Notes: generated by a model from the sequence alone, not told the origin. A DNA stretch of 64,000 bases from Methanospirillum sp. (GCA_012728895.1 JAAYEG010000040.1:1-64000), one strand, 5' to 3'; shown: positions 1 to 8,573, counted from the first letter of the stretch. A program made the numbers and translations.

Positions 1-73
1 CATGATCCCGCAGATAGGTTTCAGCGGCCTCTTCGTCACCGGTGTATCGACCTAAGTCGACGAGGGATACCAT
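1..73 (-). CDS. 5' end of an unidentified gene cut by the window edge
   Basis: A minus-strand frame opens with ATG at 73 and stays open for 24 codons to the window edge, reading MVSLVDLGRYTGDEEAAETY and onward. A GGTGG purine stretch lies just upstream of the ATG. The style (short acidic N-terminus before the cut) recalls the first residues of some IS1595/ISXO2-type transposases, but 24 residues are too few to decide. It is divergent from the SAP-domain gene and shares its lower GC content. Confidence 0.4.
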   Translation of the reverse strand, partial: MVSLVDLGRYTGDEEAAETYLRDH

Positions 74-130
74 ACGTCCACCGTCTCATTCATCATATGA
101 AGGTGGCATTAATTAAAGAATCGCCTAAAA

Positions 131-952
131 ATGTTCATTGACGAGAGATTGGTCCGAAAAGGAGACCTTAATGAAAAGATGGAGGCGAAATTCAAAGTTT
201 CCGATTTGAAATCTCTATCTAAAGAACGAAACTTGCCTTCCACCGGAAAGAAGGCAGCTCTCATCGATCGATTGATACAATCAGATCGACTCGGTATGGA
301 ATCGTTGGTGTCTAATATTGAAATACTAACATGCACCGATGATGGAAGAGCTATCGCCGAGGAGTTTATCACGAGGGAGGAGGAGCTCAAGAGCAGGGTC
401 GAAAAGAAGACTGTTGGATTGTTGAAAGAAGGGAAGTACCGAGAAGCGATATCTGCGGTTGCAGATTATCGTGGACCCCCCAAGGAAATCAAAGACAGAT
501 CGGGAATGGTATTTGGAATGCAGAATCCTGAGAGGGACGAAGCACAATTGAAGACGATATTCTCGAAGACACCATCGACGTTACAATCTCTGAATGACGA
601 ACAACTAAATGCCCTCCGTATCGCCGCAGGAATGATGGTGATTTGGGGTTCCAATAACGGGAAAAAATGGTTGCCCGAAGACTTTTCGAATCCTTCAAAC
701 ATCTCTGTGGAAGCCGCGATGAGAACGTTACTTTCCCATGGAGTGTTCCTGGAAAATATACAGAGATACAAAAAAGCGGGTGTCAAATTTGTAAGAATAT
801 TATCTGCAGGAACCTTGTCCTGCGAATATTGCAGGAAACACGAAGGCAGAGTGTACCCAATTGATCAGGTAATCGCTTTACCCAACCCAGAATGTACGCA
901 TGAGATGGGTTGCCGCTGTTGTCTCGTCGCGGAAATTGAAATTCCAAAGTAA
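131..952 (+). CDS. SAP-domain protein with phage minor-head-like cysteine tail
   Basis: Encodes 273 residues from ATG 131; an internal ATG at 179, behind a GGAG stretch near 160, is an equally good start and leaves the domain intact. Residues about 22-52 (DLKSLSKERNLPSTGKKAAL) form a SAP helix-extended-helix DNA-binding motif. The last 50 residues (SCEYCRKHEGRVYPIDQV, then PNPECTHEMGCRCC) resemble the C-terminal signature of SPP1 gp7/Mu F minor head proteins, where a Cys-x2-Cys pair and a Gly-x-x-Tyr/Phe segment precede a final Cys/His cluster. The middle is charged and helical. GC and codon use are clearly lower than in all later genes, which suggests recent acquisition. The DNA-binding and viral-origin assignments are inferences. 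Confidence 0.6.
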   Translation: MFIDERLVRKGDLNEKMEAKFKVSDLKSLSKERNLPSTGKKAALIDRLIQSDRLGMESLVSNIEILTCTDDGRAIAEEFITREEELKSRVEKKTVGLLKEGKYREAISAVADYRGPPKEIKDRSGMVFGMQNPERDEAQLKTIFSKTPSTLQSLNDEQLNALRIAAGMMVIWGSNNGKKWLPEDFSNPSNISVEAAMRTLLSHGVFLENIQRYKKAGVKFVRILSAGTLSCEYCRKHEGRVYPIDQVIALPNPECTHEMGCRCCLVAEIEIPK

Positions 953-1111
953 TCGATAAATAGTCACGGGTTTTCAGAGATACAATAACGGACGATATCG
1001 CAGATAGTAGCCCCGGGAGCCATACAGACGAATATAGCGGCCCGTGGCGCCCCGATCATCGCCGTGGTCGATGGTCCGGGCCGGCACGTCCGGAATCATG
1101 GCAGAAGGAAA

Positions 1112-1134
1112 CCCCTCTCATTTTAAAGAAGGGG
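1112..1134 (-). terminator. Hairpin terminator behind truncated solute-binding gene
   Basis: On the minus strand CCCCTTCT, an AT-rich loop and AGAGGGG form a stem followed by TTT, starting 17 bases after the stop of the solute-binding fragment. One base is bulged. Its position and shape suit a transcription terminator. Confidence 0.5.
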
Positions 1135-1150
1135 AGATTCCGTGGCACCG

Positions 1151-1522
1151 TCAGGCGCCGACGAGCGCGTACTTGACCTTGAGTTCGTCCCAGTACGGGT
1201 CGTTCATCAGGAGGTCGAGGCCCGCGTTCATCGTCGCGAGAAGGTTCGCGTCGTCTTTCCGGACCGCGATCCCGTACTCCTCCTTCGTGTCGATCTCGTG
1301 GATGATCTTCGCGTCCAGCTGGCTGATGATGTTGACCGTCGGAGGCGTGTCGTAGACGGTCGCGTCGACCTGCCTGTTCATCAGGGCCGAGATCGCGAGC
1401 GGGAAATTGCCGAACGATTTGAGGTTCGAGGCTGGCATCTTCCCGGTGGCGATCAGGTTGTCCTGGACCCACCACCACCCGGTCGTCCCAAACTGGGAGC
1501 CGATCACGATCCTGCCGGACAT
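1151..1522 (-). pseudogene. Truncated extracellular solute-binding protein (family 3)
   Basis: The 123 residues match the second lobe and C-terminus of family 3 periplasmic amino-acid-binding proteins: GSQFGTTG is the typical lobe-crossing motif, followed by a segment with VDATVYDTPP and a tail ending LMNDPYWDELKVKYAL. A normal family member has about 250-280 residues with a signal peptide or lipobox, and the first half is absent here. An in-frame TGA lies five codons before the ATG, and the remaining space up to the nrdJ stop (1695) shows no recognisable first lobe in any minus frame. No permease or ATPase gene is nearby. I read it as a decaying remnant rather than a functional binding protein. 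Confidence 0.75.
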
Positions 1523-1694
1523 CTCACAGGGTCGTCAGAAGGACGGGATCCGTCTGACCGACGTACCTCTCCAACGAGGCGAGCTCGACGGGGAGTTGGC
1601 GGTTTCCTCGCGACTGCCGGGGGGCACGGCGACGTCGAGCGGGGGTTCGATAGGACGGCCCGGCTCGATACCCGGGACGAAGAGGTTGCCCGGC

Positions 1695-3896
1695 TCAGCT
1701 GCACCCGCTCCAGCCGCAGTGCTTGCAGATCCCCTGGTTGCACCCCTCGCCGAAGTCCAGGGGGGCCCGGCACTCGGGGCAGAGCCGCTTCTCGTCGACC
1801 TTCCGGATCTCCCAATCCCTGAGGGTCGTGATGCTCTCGTTCCTCGCCGAGAGCTCGATGCAGCGCCCGACCACGTCGGCGCAGGAGTGCCCCTCGGCGG
1901 ACGGGTTCTTGATCGCGGAGATGCAGTAGACCTTCGCAAACTGCCGGACGAACTTGTGGTACGGGACGCCGTTCTGGAGCCCGGTGCTGATCGCCCGCCC
2001 AATCGCGTTGCTGTTCGCCTCGCATCCTCCCTGCCCGACCGTCCGGATGAAGACCTCGATCGGCTGGCCGTCAAGCAGGTTCACGGTGACGTAGAGCCGG
2101 CAGCACCCCGACTGGCAGAGGTACGTCCGGCCCGCGAGCTCCTTGGGCCGGTCGATCGGGAGCCGGGGGACCTGCTCGGGGAGGCTCCCGTTCGCGGCCG
2201 TCCCGGCGGCGACGGGCTCCGTCTCCTTGAGGGCGAGCACGACCGTCTCCCGGCTCCCGGTGCGGTAGATCGTGATCCCCTTGAGACCGAGCCGCCAGGC
2301 CATCAGGAGCGCCTCCTCGCAGTCCTCCCTGGTCGCCGAGGCGGGCATGTTGATGGTCTTGCTGATCGAGGCGTGGACGTGCTTCTGGAAGCTCGCCTGC
2401 ATCAGGACGTGGTCGCGCCACGAGATGTCGAGCGCGGTCCTGAAGAGTGCTCGGAACTCGTCCGGGAGCCAGGCGACGTCCTGGACCGTGCCGGTCTCGT
2501 GGACGTGGGCGATCGTCTCCTCGAGCCGCCTCGCCCGCTCCTCCTCGGGGAGGCCCAGGCCCGCGACGGCCCGGCCGAGCGCCTCCCGGAAGACCGGGTT
2601 CACGATCACGAAGGTCTTCCCGACCGTGTTCTTCCTGGTGTAGGCGAACGAGAAGACCGGCTCGATCCCGCTCGAGCAGCCGGCGAGCAGGGAGATCGTC
2701 CCGGTGGGGGCGACCGTCGTCACCGCGGCGTTCCGGACGGATACCTCTCTCCAGACGCTCCCCTCCCAGGCAGGGAACGGCCCCAGCGCCACCGCGCGCC
2801 GGTGCGATTCGTCGACCGCGGCATCGTTTATTAGCCGCATCACCCCCTCGCACCAGGCCCTCCCCTCGTCCGAGTCGTAGCGGAGGCCCAGCATCAGCAT
2901 CGCGTCGTGGACCCCCATCACGCCCAGGCCGATCTTCCGGGTCCGCTTCGTCGCCTCCTCGATCTCGGGGATCGGGTAGACGTTCCGTTCCACGACCAGG
3001 TCCAGGAACCGGGCGGCCATCCGGGCGGTCTCTTCGACCCCGTCCCTGTCGAGGGCGCCGTCACGGACGAAGGCGGCGAGGTTGATGCTCCCGAGCACGC
3101 AGCTCTCGTAGGGGAGGAGCGGCTGCTCGCCGCAGGGGTTCGTGATCTCGATGGGGCCGAGGTCCGGCGTCGGGTTGTGCCGGTTGATCTCGTCGTAGAA
3201 GAGCACCCCCGGCTCCCCGTTCCGCCAGATCCCGTCGACGATCCCCGTCCAGATCCGGCCCACCGTGACCTCCTCCCCGGTGACGGGGTGGACGATCCAG
3301 ACGGTCTCGAGCTCGCGTCCCGCGACCAGGTCCATGAACCGGTCGTTCACCATCACCGAGATGTTGAAGTTCGCGACCTCGCCCTCCTCGTGCTTCATCC
3401 CGATGAACGCCAGGATGTCGGGATGCCAGACGTTCAGGATCCCCATGTTCGCCCCCCGGCGGCGCCCGCCCTGCTTGATCACGTCGGTCGCGGCGTTGAA
3501 GACCCGGATGAACGAGATCGGTCCCGAGGCGACCCCGTCCGTTGACTGCACGCTCGAGCCCTCCGGCCGTATCTGCGAGAAGTTGTAGCCGGTCCCCCCG
3601 CCCGTCTTGTGGATGATAGCGCCGTGCTTCATAGCGTCGAAGATCCCGTCGATCGAGTCGGGGACCGGCAGGGTGAAGCAGGCCGAGAGCTGGCCGATCT
3701 CCGTCCCGGCGTTCATCAGGGTCGGGGAGTTCGGGAGGAACCGGAGGCTCCGCATCGCCTCGAAGAAGGCCGCCCGGTCCCGGTCGTCCTCCGCGACGGC
3801 ATCGGCGACGCGCCGGCAGATCTCCTCGAAGGTCGTTTCCCCTTTCCGCAGGTACCGCGCGGAGAGGATACTGTCGACAACAGGTGATGTGGTCAT
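1695..3896 (-). CDS. nrdJ: Adenosylcobalamin-dependent ribonucleotide reductase (class II)
   Basis: 733 residues that reduce ribonucleotides to deoxyribonucleotides using a cobalamin-generated thiyl radical. The finger-loop sequence NPCGEQPLLPYESCVLGSIN lies at about 253-272: C255 is the expected radical cysteine. C266, 11 residues on, and C73 (SACFTLP) are the expected redox pair. The N-terminal RFLPNSPTLMNAG and KTGGGTGYNFS stretches are typical of the family. A C-terminal CPEC...C...CKHCG module after residue 700 is a zinc-ribbon-like tail seen in many class II enzymes. Start ATG at 3896. Oxygen-insensitive, B12-dependent reduction suits a corrinoid-rich methanogen. No partner subunit is expected. 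Confidence 0.95.
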   Translation of the reverse strand: MTTSPVVDSILSARYLRKGETTFEEICRRVADAVAEDDRDRAAFFEAMRSLRFLPNSPTLMNAGTEIGQLSACFTLPVPDSIDGIFDAMKHGAIIHKTGGGTGYNFSQIRPEGSSVQSTDGVASGPISFIRVFNAATDVIKQGGRRRGANMGILNVWHPDILAFIGMKHEEGEVANFNISVMVNDRFMDLVAGRELETVWIVHPVTGEEVTVGRIWTGIVDGIWRNGEPGVLFYDEINRHNPTPDLGPIEITNPCGEQPLLPYESCVLGSINLAAFVRDGALDRDGVEETARMAARFLDLVVERNVYPIPEIEEATKRTRKIGLGVMGVHDAMLMLGLRYDSDEGRAWCEGVMRLINDAAVDESHRRAVALGPFPAWEGSVWREVSVRNAAVTTVAPTGTISLLAGCSSGIEPVFSFAYTRKNTVGKTFVIVNPVFREALGRAVAGLGLPEEERARRLEETIAHVHETGTVQDVAWLPDEFRALFRTALDISWRDHVLMQASFQKHVHASISKTINMPASATREDCEEALLMAWRLGLKGITIYRTGSRETVVLALKETEPVAAGTAANGSLPEQVPRLPIDRPKELAGRTYLCQSGCCRLYVTVNLLDGQPIEVFIRTVGQGGCEANSNAIGRAISTGLQNGVPYHKFVRQFAKVYCISAIKNPSAEGHSCADVVGRCIELSARNESITTLRDWEIRKVDEKRLCPECRAPLDFGEGCNQGICKHCGWSGCS

Positions 3897-4282
3897 GGAA
3901 CCGTCGTGCCTCGCGCTGGTTGATCCGTACCGGGCCGACGGGAGGACCGTCCCCGTCCGCCGCCGCGGATGCCGGGGTGCCGCCGTGCGGCGGAGGATCC
4001 CGGCAGGATAGATCTAATTTCGTGCGGGGGTAGATAGTCGATGTGCCCGGGGCACCCCCTCGGCCCGGGCCTCCCGCGGGGCCGCGGAACCCGGGCCTGG
4101 CCCCCCGCCGGCCCCCCTCCTCCGGCGATGGGCCGTTTCACGCCCCCTGCCAGCCCGGAGCCCCCCAGGAGCCCGTGCCGGCGCCGCGCGCCAACCGCAG
4201 GACTGGCCCGTCGCCGGTTCCCACGGGCGCTCCCTGTTTGCCAGCGGGATGCCGGGAGACCGCGCCGTACCCGCGGGGTTCC
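3897..4282. other. Intergenic region, no convincing gene
   Basis: 386 bases between the nrdJ start and the stop of the HEAT gene. The part from about 4041 is extremely G+C rich and gives open frames on both strands with proline/arginine-rich, domain-free translations. The least GC-rich patch (about 4010-4025, reading GAAATTAGATC on the minus strand) could hold the nrdJ promoter, which would give a leader of roughly 90 bases. Confidence 0.5.
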
Positions 4283-4744
4283 TCAGGACCCGTGGATCAG
4301 CTCATCGACGATCCCGCGCCCTGCAGGGTCGTCCGCGAACGTGGCCTCGACGATCGCCCGCTCCTCGTCGCCGCCGATCGTCGAGAGCGCGGCCGCGGCC
4401 ATCCACCGGCAGCACTCGTTCTCGCTGCGGAGGTTCTCCATTAGCGTGGGAACCGCCCGCCGGTCGCCGATCCTCTCGAGGGCCCAGATCGCCGGGGCCC
4501 GCGTCGTCGTGTTTCCGTCGAGGGCCGCCACCATCAGGGCCTCGACCGCCGGCGGGCCGATCCGCTCGAGCGCGATCGCGCCCCTCCAGCGCATCTCGCG
4601 GTGGCTCGATCCCAGCAGGGGCGCGACGGCGAGGATCGCCGCCTCCCCCACGCAGCCGAGCTCCTCGGCCGCGTCGAGCATCTCCCAGGTGGTGCCCTGC
4701 ACCAGCCTCGAGACGAGGTTGTTGACCCGGTGTTGCTGCTCCAT
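4283..4744 (-). CDS. HEAT-repeat protein
   Basis: 153 residues from ATG 4744, preceded by the purine-rich GAGGGGAGAGGAG. The sequence is a run of short paired helices of the HEAT/PBS lyase type: blocks with REMRWRGAIALERIG, TRAPAIWALERIGDRRAVPTL and CCRWMAAAALSTIG repeat with a spacing of about 30 residues. Such alpha-solenoids bind other proteins, and some relatives act on phycobilins, which is irrelevant here. No catalytic residues are apparent and the partner is unknown. A longer reading of the frame upstream would add only arginine/proline-rich sequence and is rejected. Confidence 0.8.
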   Translation of the reverse strand: MEQQHRVNNLVSRLVQGTTWEMLDAAEELGCVGEAAILAVAPLLGSSHREMRWRGAIALERIGPPAVEALMVAALDGNTTTRAPAIWALERIGDRRAVPTLMENLRSENECCRWMAAAALSTIGGDEERAIVEATFADDPAGRGIVDELIHGS

Positions 4745-4801
4745 CTCTCCTCTCCCCTCCTCAGTGCCGATTCGTATCGACATCCTCCCTGTCCACGCTG
4801 T

Positions 4802-4812
4802 GGATAATAGAG
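4802..4812 (-). promoter_or_regulatory. TATA-like promoter of the HEAT gene
   Basis: CTCTATTATCC on the minus strand is an isolated AT island in GC-rich DNA, about 60 bases before the HEAT start. Transcription would begin near 4780, leaving a short leader that contains the GAGGGGAG ribosome-binding sequence. Confidence 0.45.
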
Positions 4813-4967
4813 ATTTGCCCCCCGACAATGCACGGCAATCCTGACGGGCAATCCGCGCCGGCGGATCCGCGGGGGGATTCGCCGGCGCGCCACGGACGGC
4901 GCGCGTTCCCGGGCCGGCGACCCTCCGTCGCTCCAGGGCCCCGGGCGGGTCGCCCCGGCATGACCGC

Positions 4968-5246
4968 TCAGAACGGGACGGGCAGGATCGCCTCGTCGAT
5001 TCGGATCGGCCGCCGCTCGGCGCGGAGCTGGCCGCCATCGACCACGAACCCGGCCCGGGCGAGGACCTCCTCGAGCCTCCCCTCGGCAGAGACGGCGTCC
5101 AGCCGCCGGCGAACGGCGGCCAGCGCTCCCTCTCGCGCGTCCTCGGGAGAGCCGCCGGTCGCTTCGCACCCGAACTCGGGGCAGACGGCCAGGAACCCGC
5201 CGCCGGAACGGTAGATGACGATGCTGACCGCAAGGTCCGCGATCAC
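4968..5246 (-). CDS. HicB-like / UPF0150 family protein
   Basis: 92 residues starting at GTG 5246, behind a GGGGAGGG ribosome-binding sequence. The N-terminal half shows the partial RNase-H-like HicB fold: a strand (VSIVIYRSGGGFLAVCPEF), then CEATGGSPEDAREGALAAV, matching the usual pattern in which a beta strand is followed by 'G.T.eEA..n...A'. The C-terminal third is helical and strand-forming and lacks an obvious DNA-binding helix. HicB proteins normally neutralise a small HicA RNase, but no HicA-like frame (about 60 residues) is visible on either side. It is therefore an orphan; a stand-alone role is plausible, as such solitary copies are common in archaea. Confidence 0.75.
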   Translation of the reverse strand: MIADLAVSIVIYRSGGGFLAVCPEFGCEATGGSPEDAREGALAAVRRRLDAVSAEGRLEEVLARAGFVVDGGQLRAERRPIRIDEAILPVPF

Positions 5247-5488
5247 CGGTCCCTCCCCTCGCCCGCTGTCCGGCTCCCGGCGGGAACCGGGGCTTCCGCT
5301 CGCCGTTGGGCCCCTCTCCGTGTGGGATCGAGGGAGAGGTGCCCGGGATCGCCGGCATCTGCGGCCCCGGCATCGATCGATCCTGAACTCCCGCGCATCG
5401 TCCTCTTCCGGCAACCGGGCCGCGGCACGTGGCCGGGCGGTCCCCTCTCGCTCCCCCGCTCCCGCCTGCGCCCGGGGGCAGGCGTCCT

Positions 5489-5971
5489 TCAGGCGATCGG
5501 GACGTAGATCTCGGTCAGGATCTCACCCGGCTCGACCTCGTGCGGATCGTTCAGATAGGCCTCCCTGATCGGTCCAACGATCCGGAGGTCCCGTTCGGCG
5601 ATCCAGGCGAAGAGCCGCTCGTAGACGGGGGGCATCTCCTCGTACGGGCCGTGATGCACCGCCTTCGCGAACCGCCCGCCGGAAAGGTCGTAGTAGGCGA
5701 TCTCTCCCTCGGTCTTCACCCGGTTCGCCACCGGGAACGCGACCTCCAGCTCGAGCTCCCCGGGCTCCGTCGCCTGGCCGGCATCGCCGGCGAGGGTCTC
5801 CGGGTAGAGGGCGACGGGTGGCCCGATCGGGATGCCGCCTTTCTCCAGGATCAGGGTGCAGACCTCCCCCAGCATCGCGGGGATGAACATGGATATCTCC
5901 GAAAAATTCCCCCGGCGTTTGAGGCCTACCACTGTCTGGGCAGGCAGCTCGACGATCTCGATCTCGTCCAT
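5489..5971 (-). CDS. GyrI-like small-molecule-binding domain protein
   Basis: 160 residues from ATG 5971 (a further in-frame ATG at 6004 would add 11). The sequence fits the GyrI-like/AraC effector-binding fold: an N-terminal strand EIVELPAQTVVGLKRRG, a central acidic strand region with EIAYYDLSGGRFAKAVHHGPYEEM, and a C-terminal IREAYLNDPHEVEPGEILTE, the usual final motif ending 'tEIyvPi'. Stand-alone members bind and in some cases hydrolyse hydrophobic cationic ligands. No DNA-binding domain is attached. It lies downstream of the acetyltransferase with a gap of 83 bases, on the same strand. Confidence 0.85.
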   Translation of the reverse strand: MDEIEIVELPAQTVVGLKRRGNFSEISMFIPAMLGEVCTLILEKGGIPIGPPVALYPETLAGDAGQATEPGELELEVAFPVANRVKTEGEIAYYDLSGGRFAKAVHHGPYEEMPPVYERLFAWIAERDLRIVGPIREAYLNDPHEVEPGEILTEIYVPIA

Positions 5972-6054
5972 GGCCAACCGGTGGGCGGCGGCAGAGATAA
6001 GCATGGCGGCACTGGCGGCGCCGGGAGGGGCGGCCCCTCGTCCCGCTCCCCCCG

Positions 6055-6621
6055 TCAGCGGAGGATCCGGGCGAGCTGGACCAGGTCGAGGTAGCCGTCG
6101 TCGGTCCGGAAGCCGGCCCGCCGGACCCCTTCTTGCTCGAACCCGCAACCGGCGAAGAGGTGCAGCGAGCGCTGGTTCCCGGCGACGACGAGCACCTCGA
6201 GGCGGACGAGCCCCCGGCGGGCCGCCTCGTCCACCATCGCCCTGATGCCCCGTCCCGCGAGCCCGCGACCCCACCAGGCCGAGTCCAGGTAGACGAAGAG
6301 CGAGGCGGTGTGGCCGAGCCGCGACGAGGGGTCGGCGGGGATCAGCCCGACCGAGCCCGCCACGGCCCCGTCGACCCGGAGGGCCCACCACGCCCCCTCC
6401 TGCTCCCGGATGTAACGGAGGAAGTCCAGGGTCCGGTCGAGCGGGACCGGCGGGGCCAGGTCGAGGAACCGGGCGACCTCGGGGTCGTTGACCAGCCGGT
6501 TCAGGGCACGGACGTCGTCCTCGGTGACGGGGCTGATCCGGAATCCCGCCGGCAGCCCCTCCCGTTCCCCCGGGTCCCCGTTCGAATCGTCTCCCTCCCG
6601 CGGCCTGGCGACCGGTATCAT
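6055..6621 (-). CDS. GNAT-family N-acetyltransferase (RimJ/RimL type)
   Basis: 188 residues from ATG 6621, whose ATG overlaps the stop of the upstream HerA-like gene as ATGA, so translation is probably coupled. The GNAT fold is clear: FRISPVTEDDVRALNRLVND at the start, a central strand ending in ASLFVYLDSAWWGRGLAGRG, where the GRGLAGRG segment (about 118-125) is the acetyl-CoA pyrophosphate loop, then RLEVLVVAGNQRSLHLFAGC and GFEQEGVRR, typical of motif B. The acceptor is unknown. The first 28 residues are charged and Gly/Pro-rich and may be a poorly conserved extension. Confidence 0.88.
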   Translation of the reverse strand: MIPVARPREGDDSNGDPGEREGLPAGFRISPVTEDDVRALNRLVNDPEVARFLDLAPPVPLDRTLDFLRYIREQEGAWWALRVDGAVAGSVGLIPADPSSRLGHTASLFVYLDSAWWGRGLAGRGIRAMVDEAARRGLVRLEVLVVAGNQRSLHLFAGCGFEQEGVRRAGFRTDDGYLDLVQLARILR

Positions 6622-8081
6622 CGGCTCTTTCCCAGCGATCCCAGGATGCCCCGGACGAGCTGGCGGCCGAGCTGCCCGCCGATCCCGCGCGCCGCGCTCT
6701 TGGCGAAGGTCCCGATCACCTCGCCCGCTTCCGCGTCGCCACGCCGTGTGCGCGGCGCCCTCTTCGGGACCGGCGCCTCTCCCGGAGGTTCGGGCTCGGG
6801 GACCCGTGCGGCGAGGGCTTCGTAGGCCGAGACCCGGTCGACGACCTTCTCGTAGAGGCCGGCGACCGGAGAGGCGCGGCGGACCGCGCTCCGCTCCTCG
6901 GGCGAGAGCGGGGCGAGCCGGCTCTGCGGCGGCAGGACGAAGGCGCGCTCGACCGGCGTCGGGACCCCGTCCCTGTCGAGCACCGAGACAAGCGCCTCGC
7001 CGACCCCGAGCTCGGTGATCGCGGTCACGGTGTCGACCCCCGGGTTCTGCCGGAGGGTCTCGGCCGCCGTCCGCACCGCGCGCTGGTCCTTGGGGGTGAA
7101 GGCGCGCAGGGCGTGCTGGACCCGGTTCCCGAGCTGGCCGAGCACGCTCTCGGGGATGTCGAGCGGGGACTGGGTCACGAACCAGACCCCGACCCCCTTC
7201 GACCGGATCAGCCGGACCACCTGCTCGATCCGGTCGAGCAGCACCTTCGGCGCGTCGTCGAAGAGGAGGTGGGCCTCGTCGAAGAAGACGACGATCCGCG
7301 GCCGCTCGGGGTCGCCGACCTCGGGCAGGTTCTCGTAGAGCTCCGAGAGGATGTAGAGGAGCAGGGTCGAGTAGAGGCGCGGGGCCTTCATCAGCTGGTC
7401 GGCCGCGAGGACGCTCACCGTGCCGCGCCCGTCGGGGGTCACGCGCATCAGGTCCTCGAGGCGGAGCGCGGGCTCGCCGAAGAGGGAGGCCCCGCCCTCC
7501 TGCTCGAGGGTGAGGAGCCCGCGCTGGATCGCCCCGATGCTGGAGGTCGCCAGGTTGCCGTACCGGGCCCGGTATCCAGAGGCGTTCTCGCTGACGTGGG
7601 CGAGGACCGCGCGGAGGTCCTTGAGGTCGAGCAGGAGCAGCCCCGCATCGTCCGCGATCGCGAAGACAGCCGCGAGGACGCCGGTCTGGACCTCGTTCAG
7701 GTCCAGGATCCTTGAGAAGAGAAGCGGCCCGATCTCCGAGACCGTGGTCCGGACGGGGTGGCCCTCGTTCCCGAAGACGTCCCAGAAGACCGCCGGGACG
7801 CCGTCGTACCGGAAGTCCTGGAGGTTGAGCCGGGCGATCCGCTCGATGACCTTCGGGGTCGGTTCGCCGGGCACGGCGAGCCCCGATAGGTCCCCCTTGA
7901 TGTCCGCGAGCAGAACCGGGATCCCGGCCCGCGAGAACTGCTCGGAGAGCACCCGGAGGGTGACGGTCTTGCCCGTTCCCGTGGCCCCGGTCACCAGGCC
8001 GTGCCGGTTCAGCATCCGGGGCAGCACGCCGATCTGCCGGTCGCCGACCGCGATCGCGAGGGGTTCCTGGGAGGATGGCAT
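6618..8081 (-). CDS. HerA-like DUF853 helicase/ATPase
   Basis: 487 residues from ATG 8081. Walker A GATGTGKT lies at about 32-39 and Walker B is the RIVVFFDEAHLLF segment near the middle. Glutamine/arginine-rich sensor stretches follow (GVWFVTQSPLDIPESV). Family members are HerA/FtsK-clade ATPases thought to translocate DNA, with no fixed pathway. An in-frame GTG at 8111 could extend it by 10 residues, but a TATA-like TTTTATC sits right there, so initiation at 8081 on a nearly leaderless transcript is more likely. The C-terminus (after about 410) is basic and proline-rich. Coupled to the acetyltransferase downstream. Confidence 0.9.
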   Translation of the reverse strand: MPSSQEPLAIAVGDRQIGVLPRMLNRHGLVTGATGTGKTVTLRVLSEQFSRAGIPVLLADIKGDLSGLAVPGEPTPKVIERIARLNLQDFRYDGVPAVFWDVFGNEGHPVRTTVSEIGPLLFSRILDLNEVQTGVLAAVFAIADDAGLLLLDLKDLRAVLAHVSENASGYRARYGNLATSSIGAIQRGLLTLEQEGGASLFGEPALRLEDLMRVTPDGRGTVSVLAADQLMKAPRLYSTLLLYILSELYENLPEVGDPERPRIVVFFDEAHLLFDDAPKVLLDRIEQVVRLIRSKGVGVWFVTQSPLDIPESVLGQLGNRVQHALRAFTPKDQRAVRTAAETLRQNPGVDTVTAITELGVGEALVSVLDRDGVPTPVERAFVLPPQSRLAPLSPEERSAVRRASPVAGLYEKVVDRVSAYEALAARVPEPEPPGEAPVPKRAPRTRRGDAEAGEVIGTFAKSAARGIGGQLGRQLVRGILGSLGKSR

Positions 8082-8109
8082 AGGCTGACAGACAGTATCG
8101 GCGGTCGCC

Positions 8110-8120
8110 ACGATAAAACC
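8110..8120 (-). promoter_or_regulatory. TATA-like promoter of HerA-like gene
   Basis: GGTTTTATCG on the minus strand is about 30 bases before ATG 8081, the spacing expected for a leaderless archaeal transcript. It decides the start choice against GTG 8111. Confidence 0.55.
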
Positions 8121-8132
8121 GGCCCCCCACCT

Positions 8133-8546
8133 TCAGGCGAAGGCGATCTGGACCGCGGTCGGGTAGCGCGCGACGAGCCCGAAGGCGATCGCCCGTCCGA
8201 TCCAGGCCTGCCCGTCCCGGAACTCGCGGAGGTGCGAGATCTCGCCGAGGGCCTGCAGGGCCTCGAACGCGGAGGGGTCCGTGAGGCTGCAGCTGTCGGG
8301 CACGTCCGCCCGGGCGAAGAGCAGGACCGGGAGCCTCAGACGGCGGGCGAGCCCGTGCGGCAGCCGGTCGTTGAGCGACCGGAGGACGGCGGGGTCGTAG
8401 CGGTACTCGTCGCCGCCCCGCGTGACCGAGACCGGCCGGTCGGCAGCGAGCAGGGCCGCGAGGGTCGGGCGCTCGGCCGCGACCCCGTCGTTCATGCGGT
8501 TGGCCTCGAGCCGGAGCCAGCGCCGGAGGACGCGGTCGTCGTACAT
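8133..8546 (-). CDS. UPF0216 (DUF61) family protein
   Basis: 137 residues of an archaea-specific family of unknown function. Recognisable family segments are VLRRWLRLEANRMNDGV at the N-terminus (usual pattern 'e...Lnd.lP..R..L'), then RPTLAALLAAD, GDEYRYDPAVLRSL and a C-terminal region with DGQAWIGRAIAFGLVARYPTAVQ. No metal or catalytic motif stands out. Start ATG 8546 is about 30 bases after a TATA-like sequence shared with the divergent siroheme-protein promoter region, so the mRNA is probably leaderless. Confidence 0.85.
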   Translation of the reverse strand: MYDDRVLRRWLRLEANRMNDGVAAERPTLAALLAADRPVSVTRGGDEYRYDPAVLRSLNDRLPHGLARRLRLPVLLFARADVPDSCSLTDPSAFEALQALGEISHLREFRDGQAWIGRAIAFGLVARYPTAVQIAFA

Positions 8547-8573
8547 CCGTGGCAGGTGGTGGGTCCCGGCAGG

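Noticed and set aside
1407-2834. 475-codon plus-strand frame opposite nrdJ
   Set aside because: Shadow of the ribonucleotide reductase gene; no domain, no ribosome-binding site.
4745-5233. Upstream extension of the HEAT gene
   Set aside because: Added residues are Arg/Pro/Ser-rich noise and a good SD plus TATA mark ATG 4744 as start.
4968-5488. HicA toxin partner for the HicB-like protein
   Set aside because: Neither flank contains a 60-residue frame with the basic double-stranded-RNA-binding-like HicA pattern.
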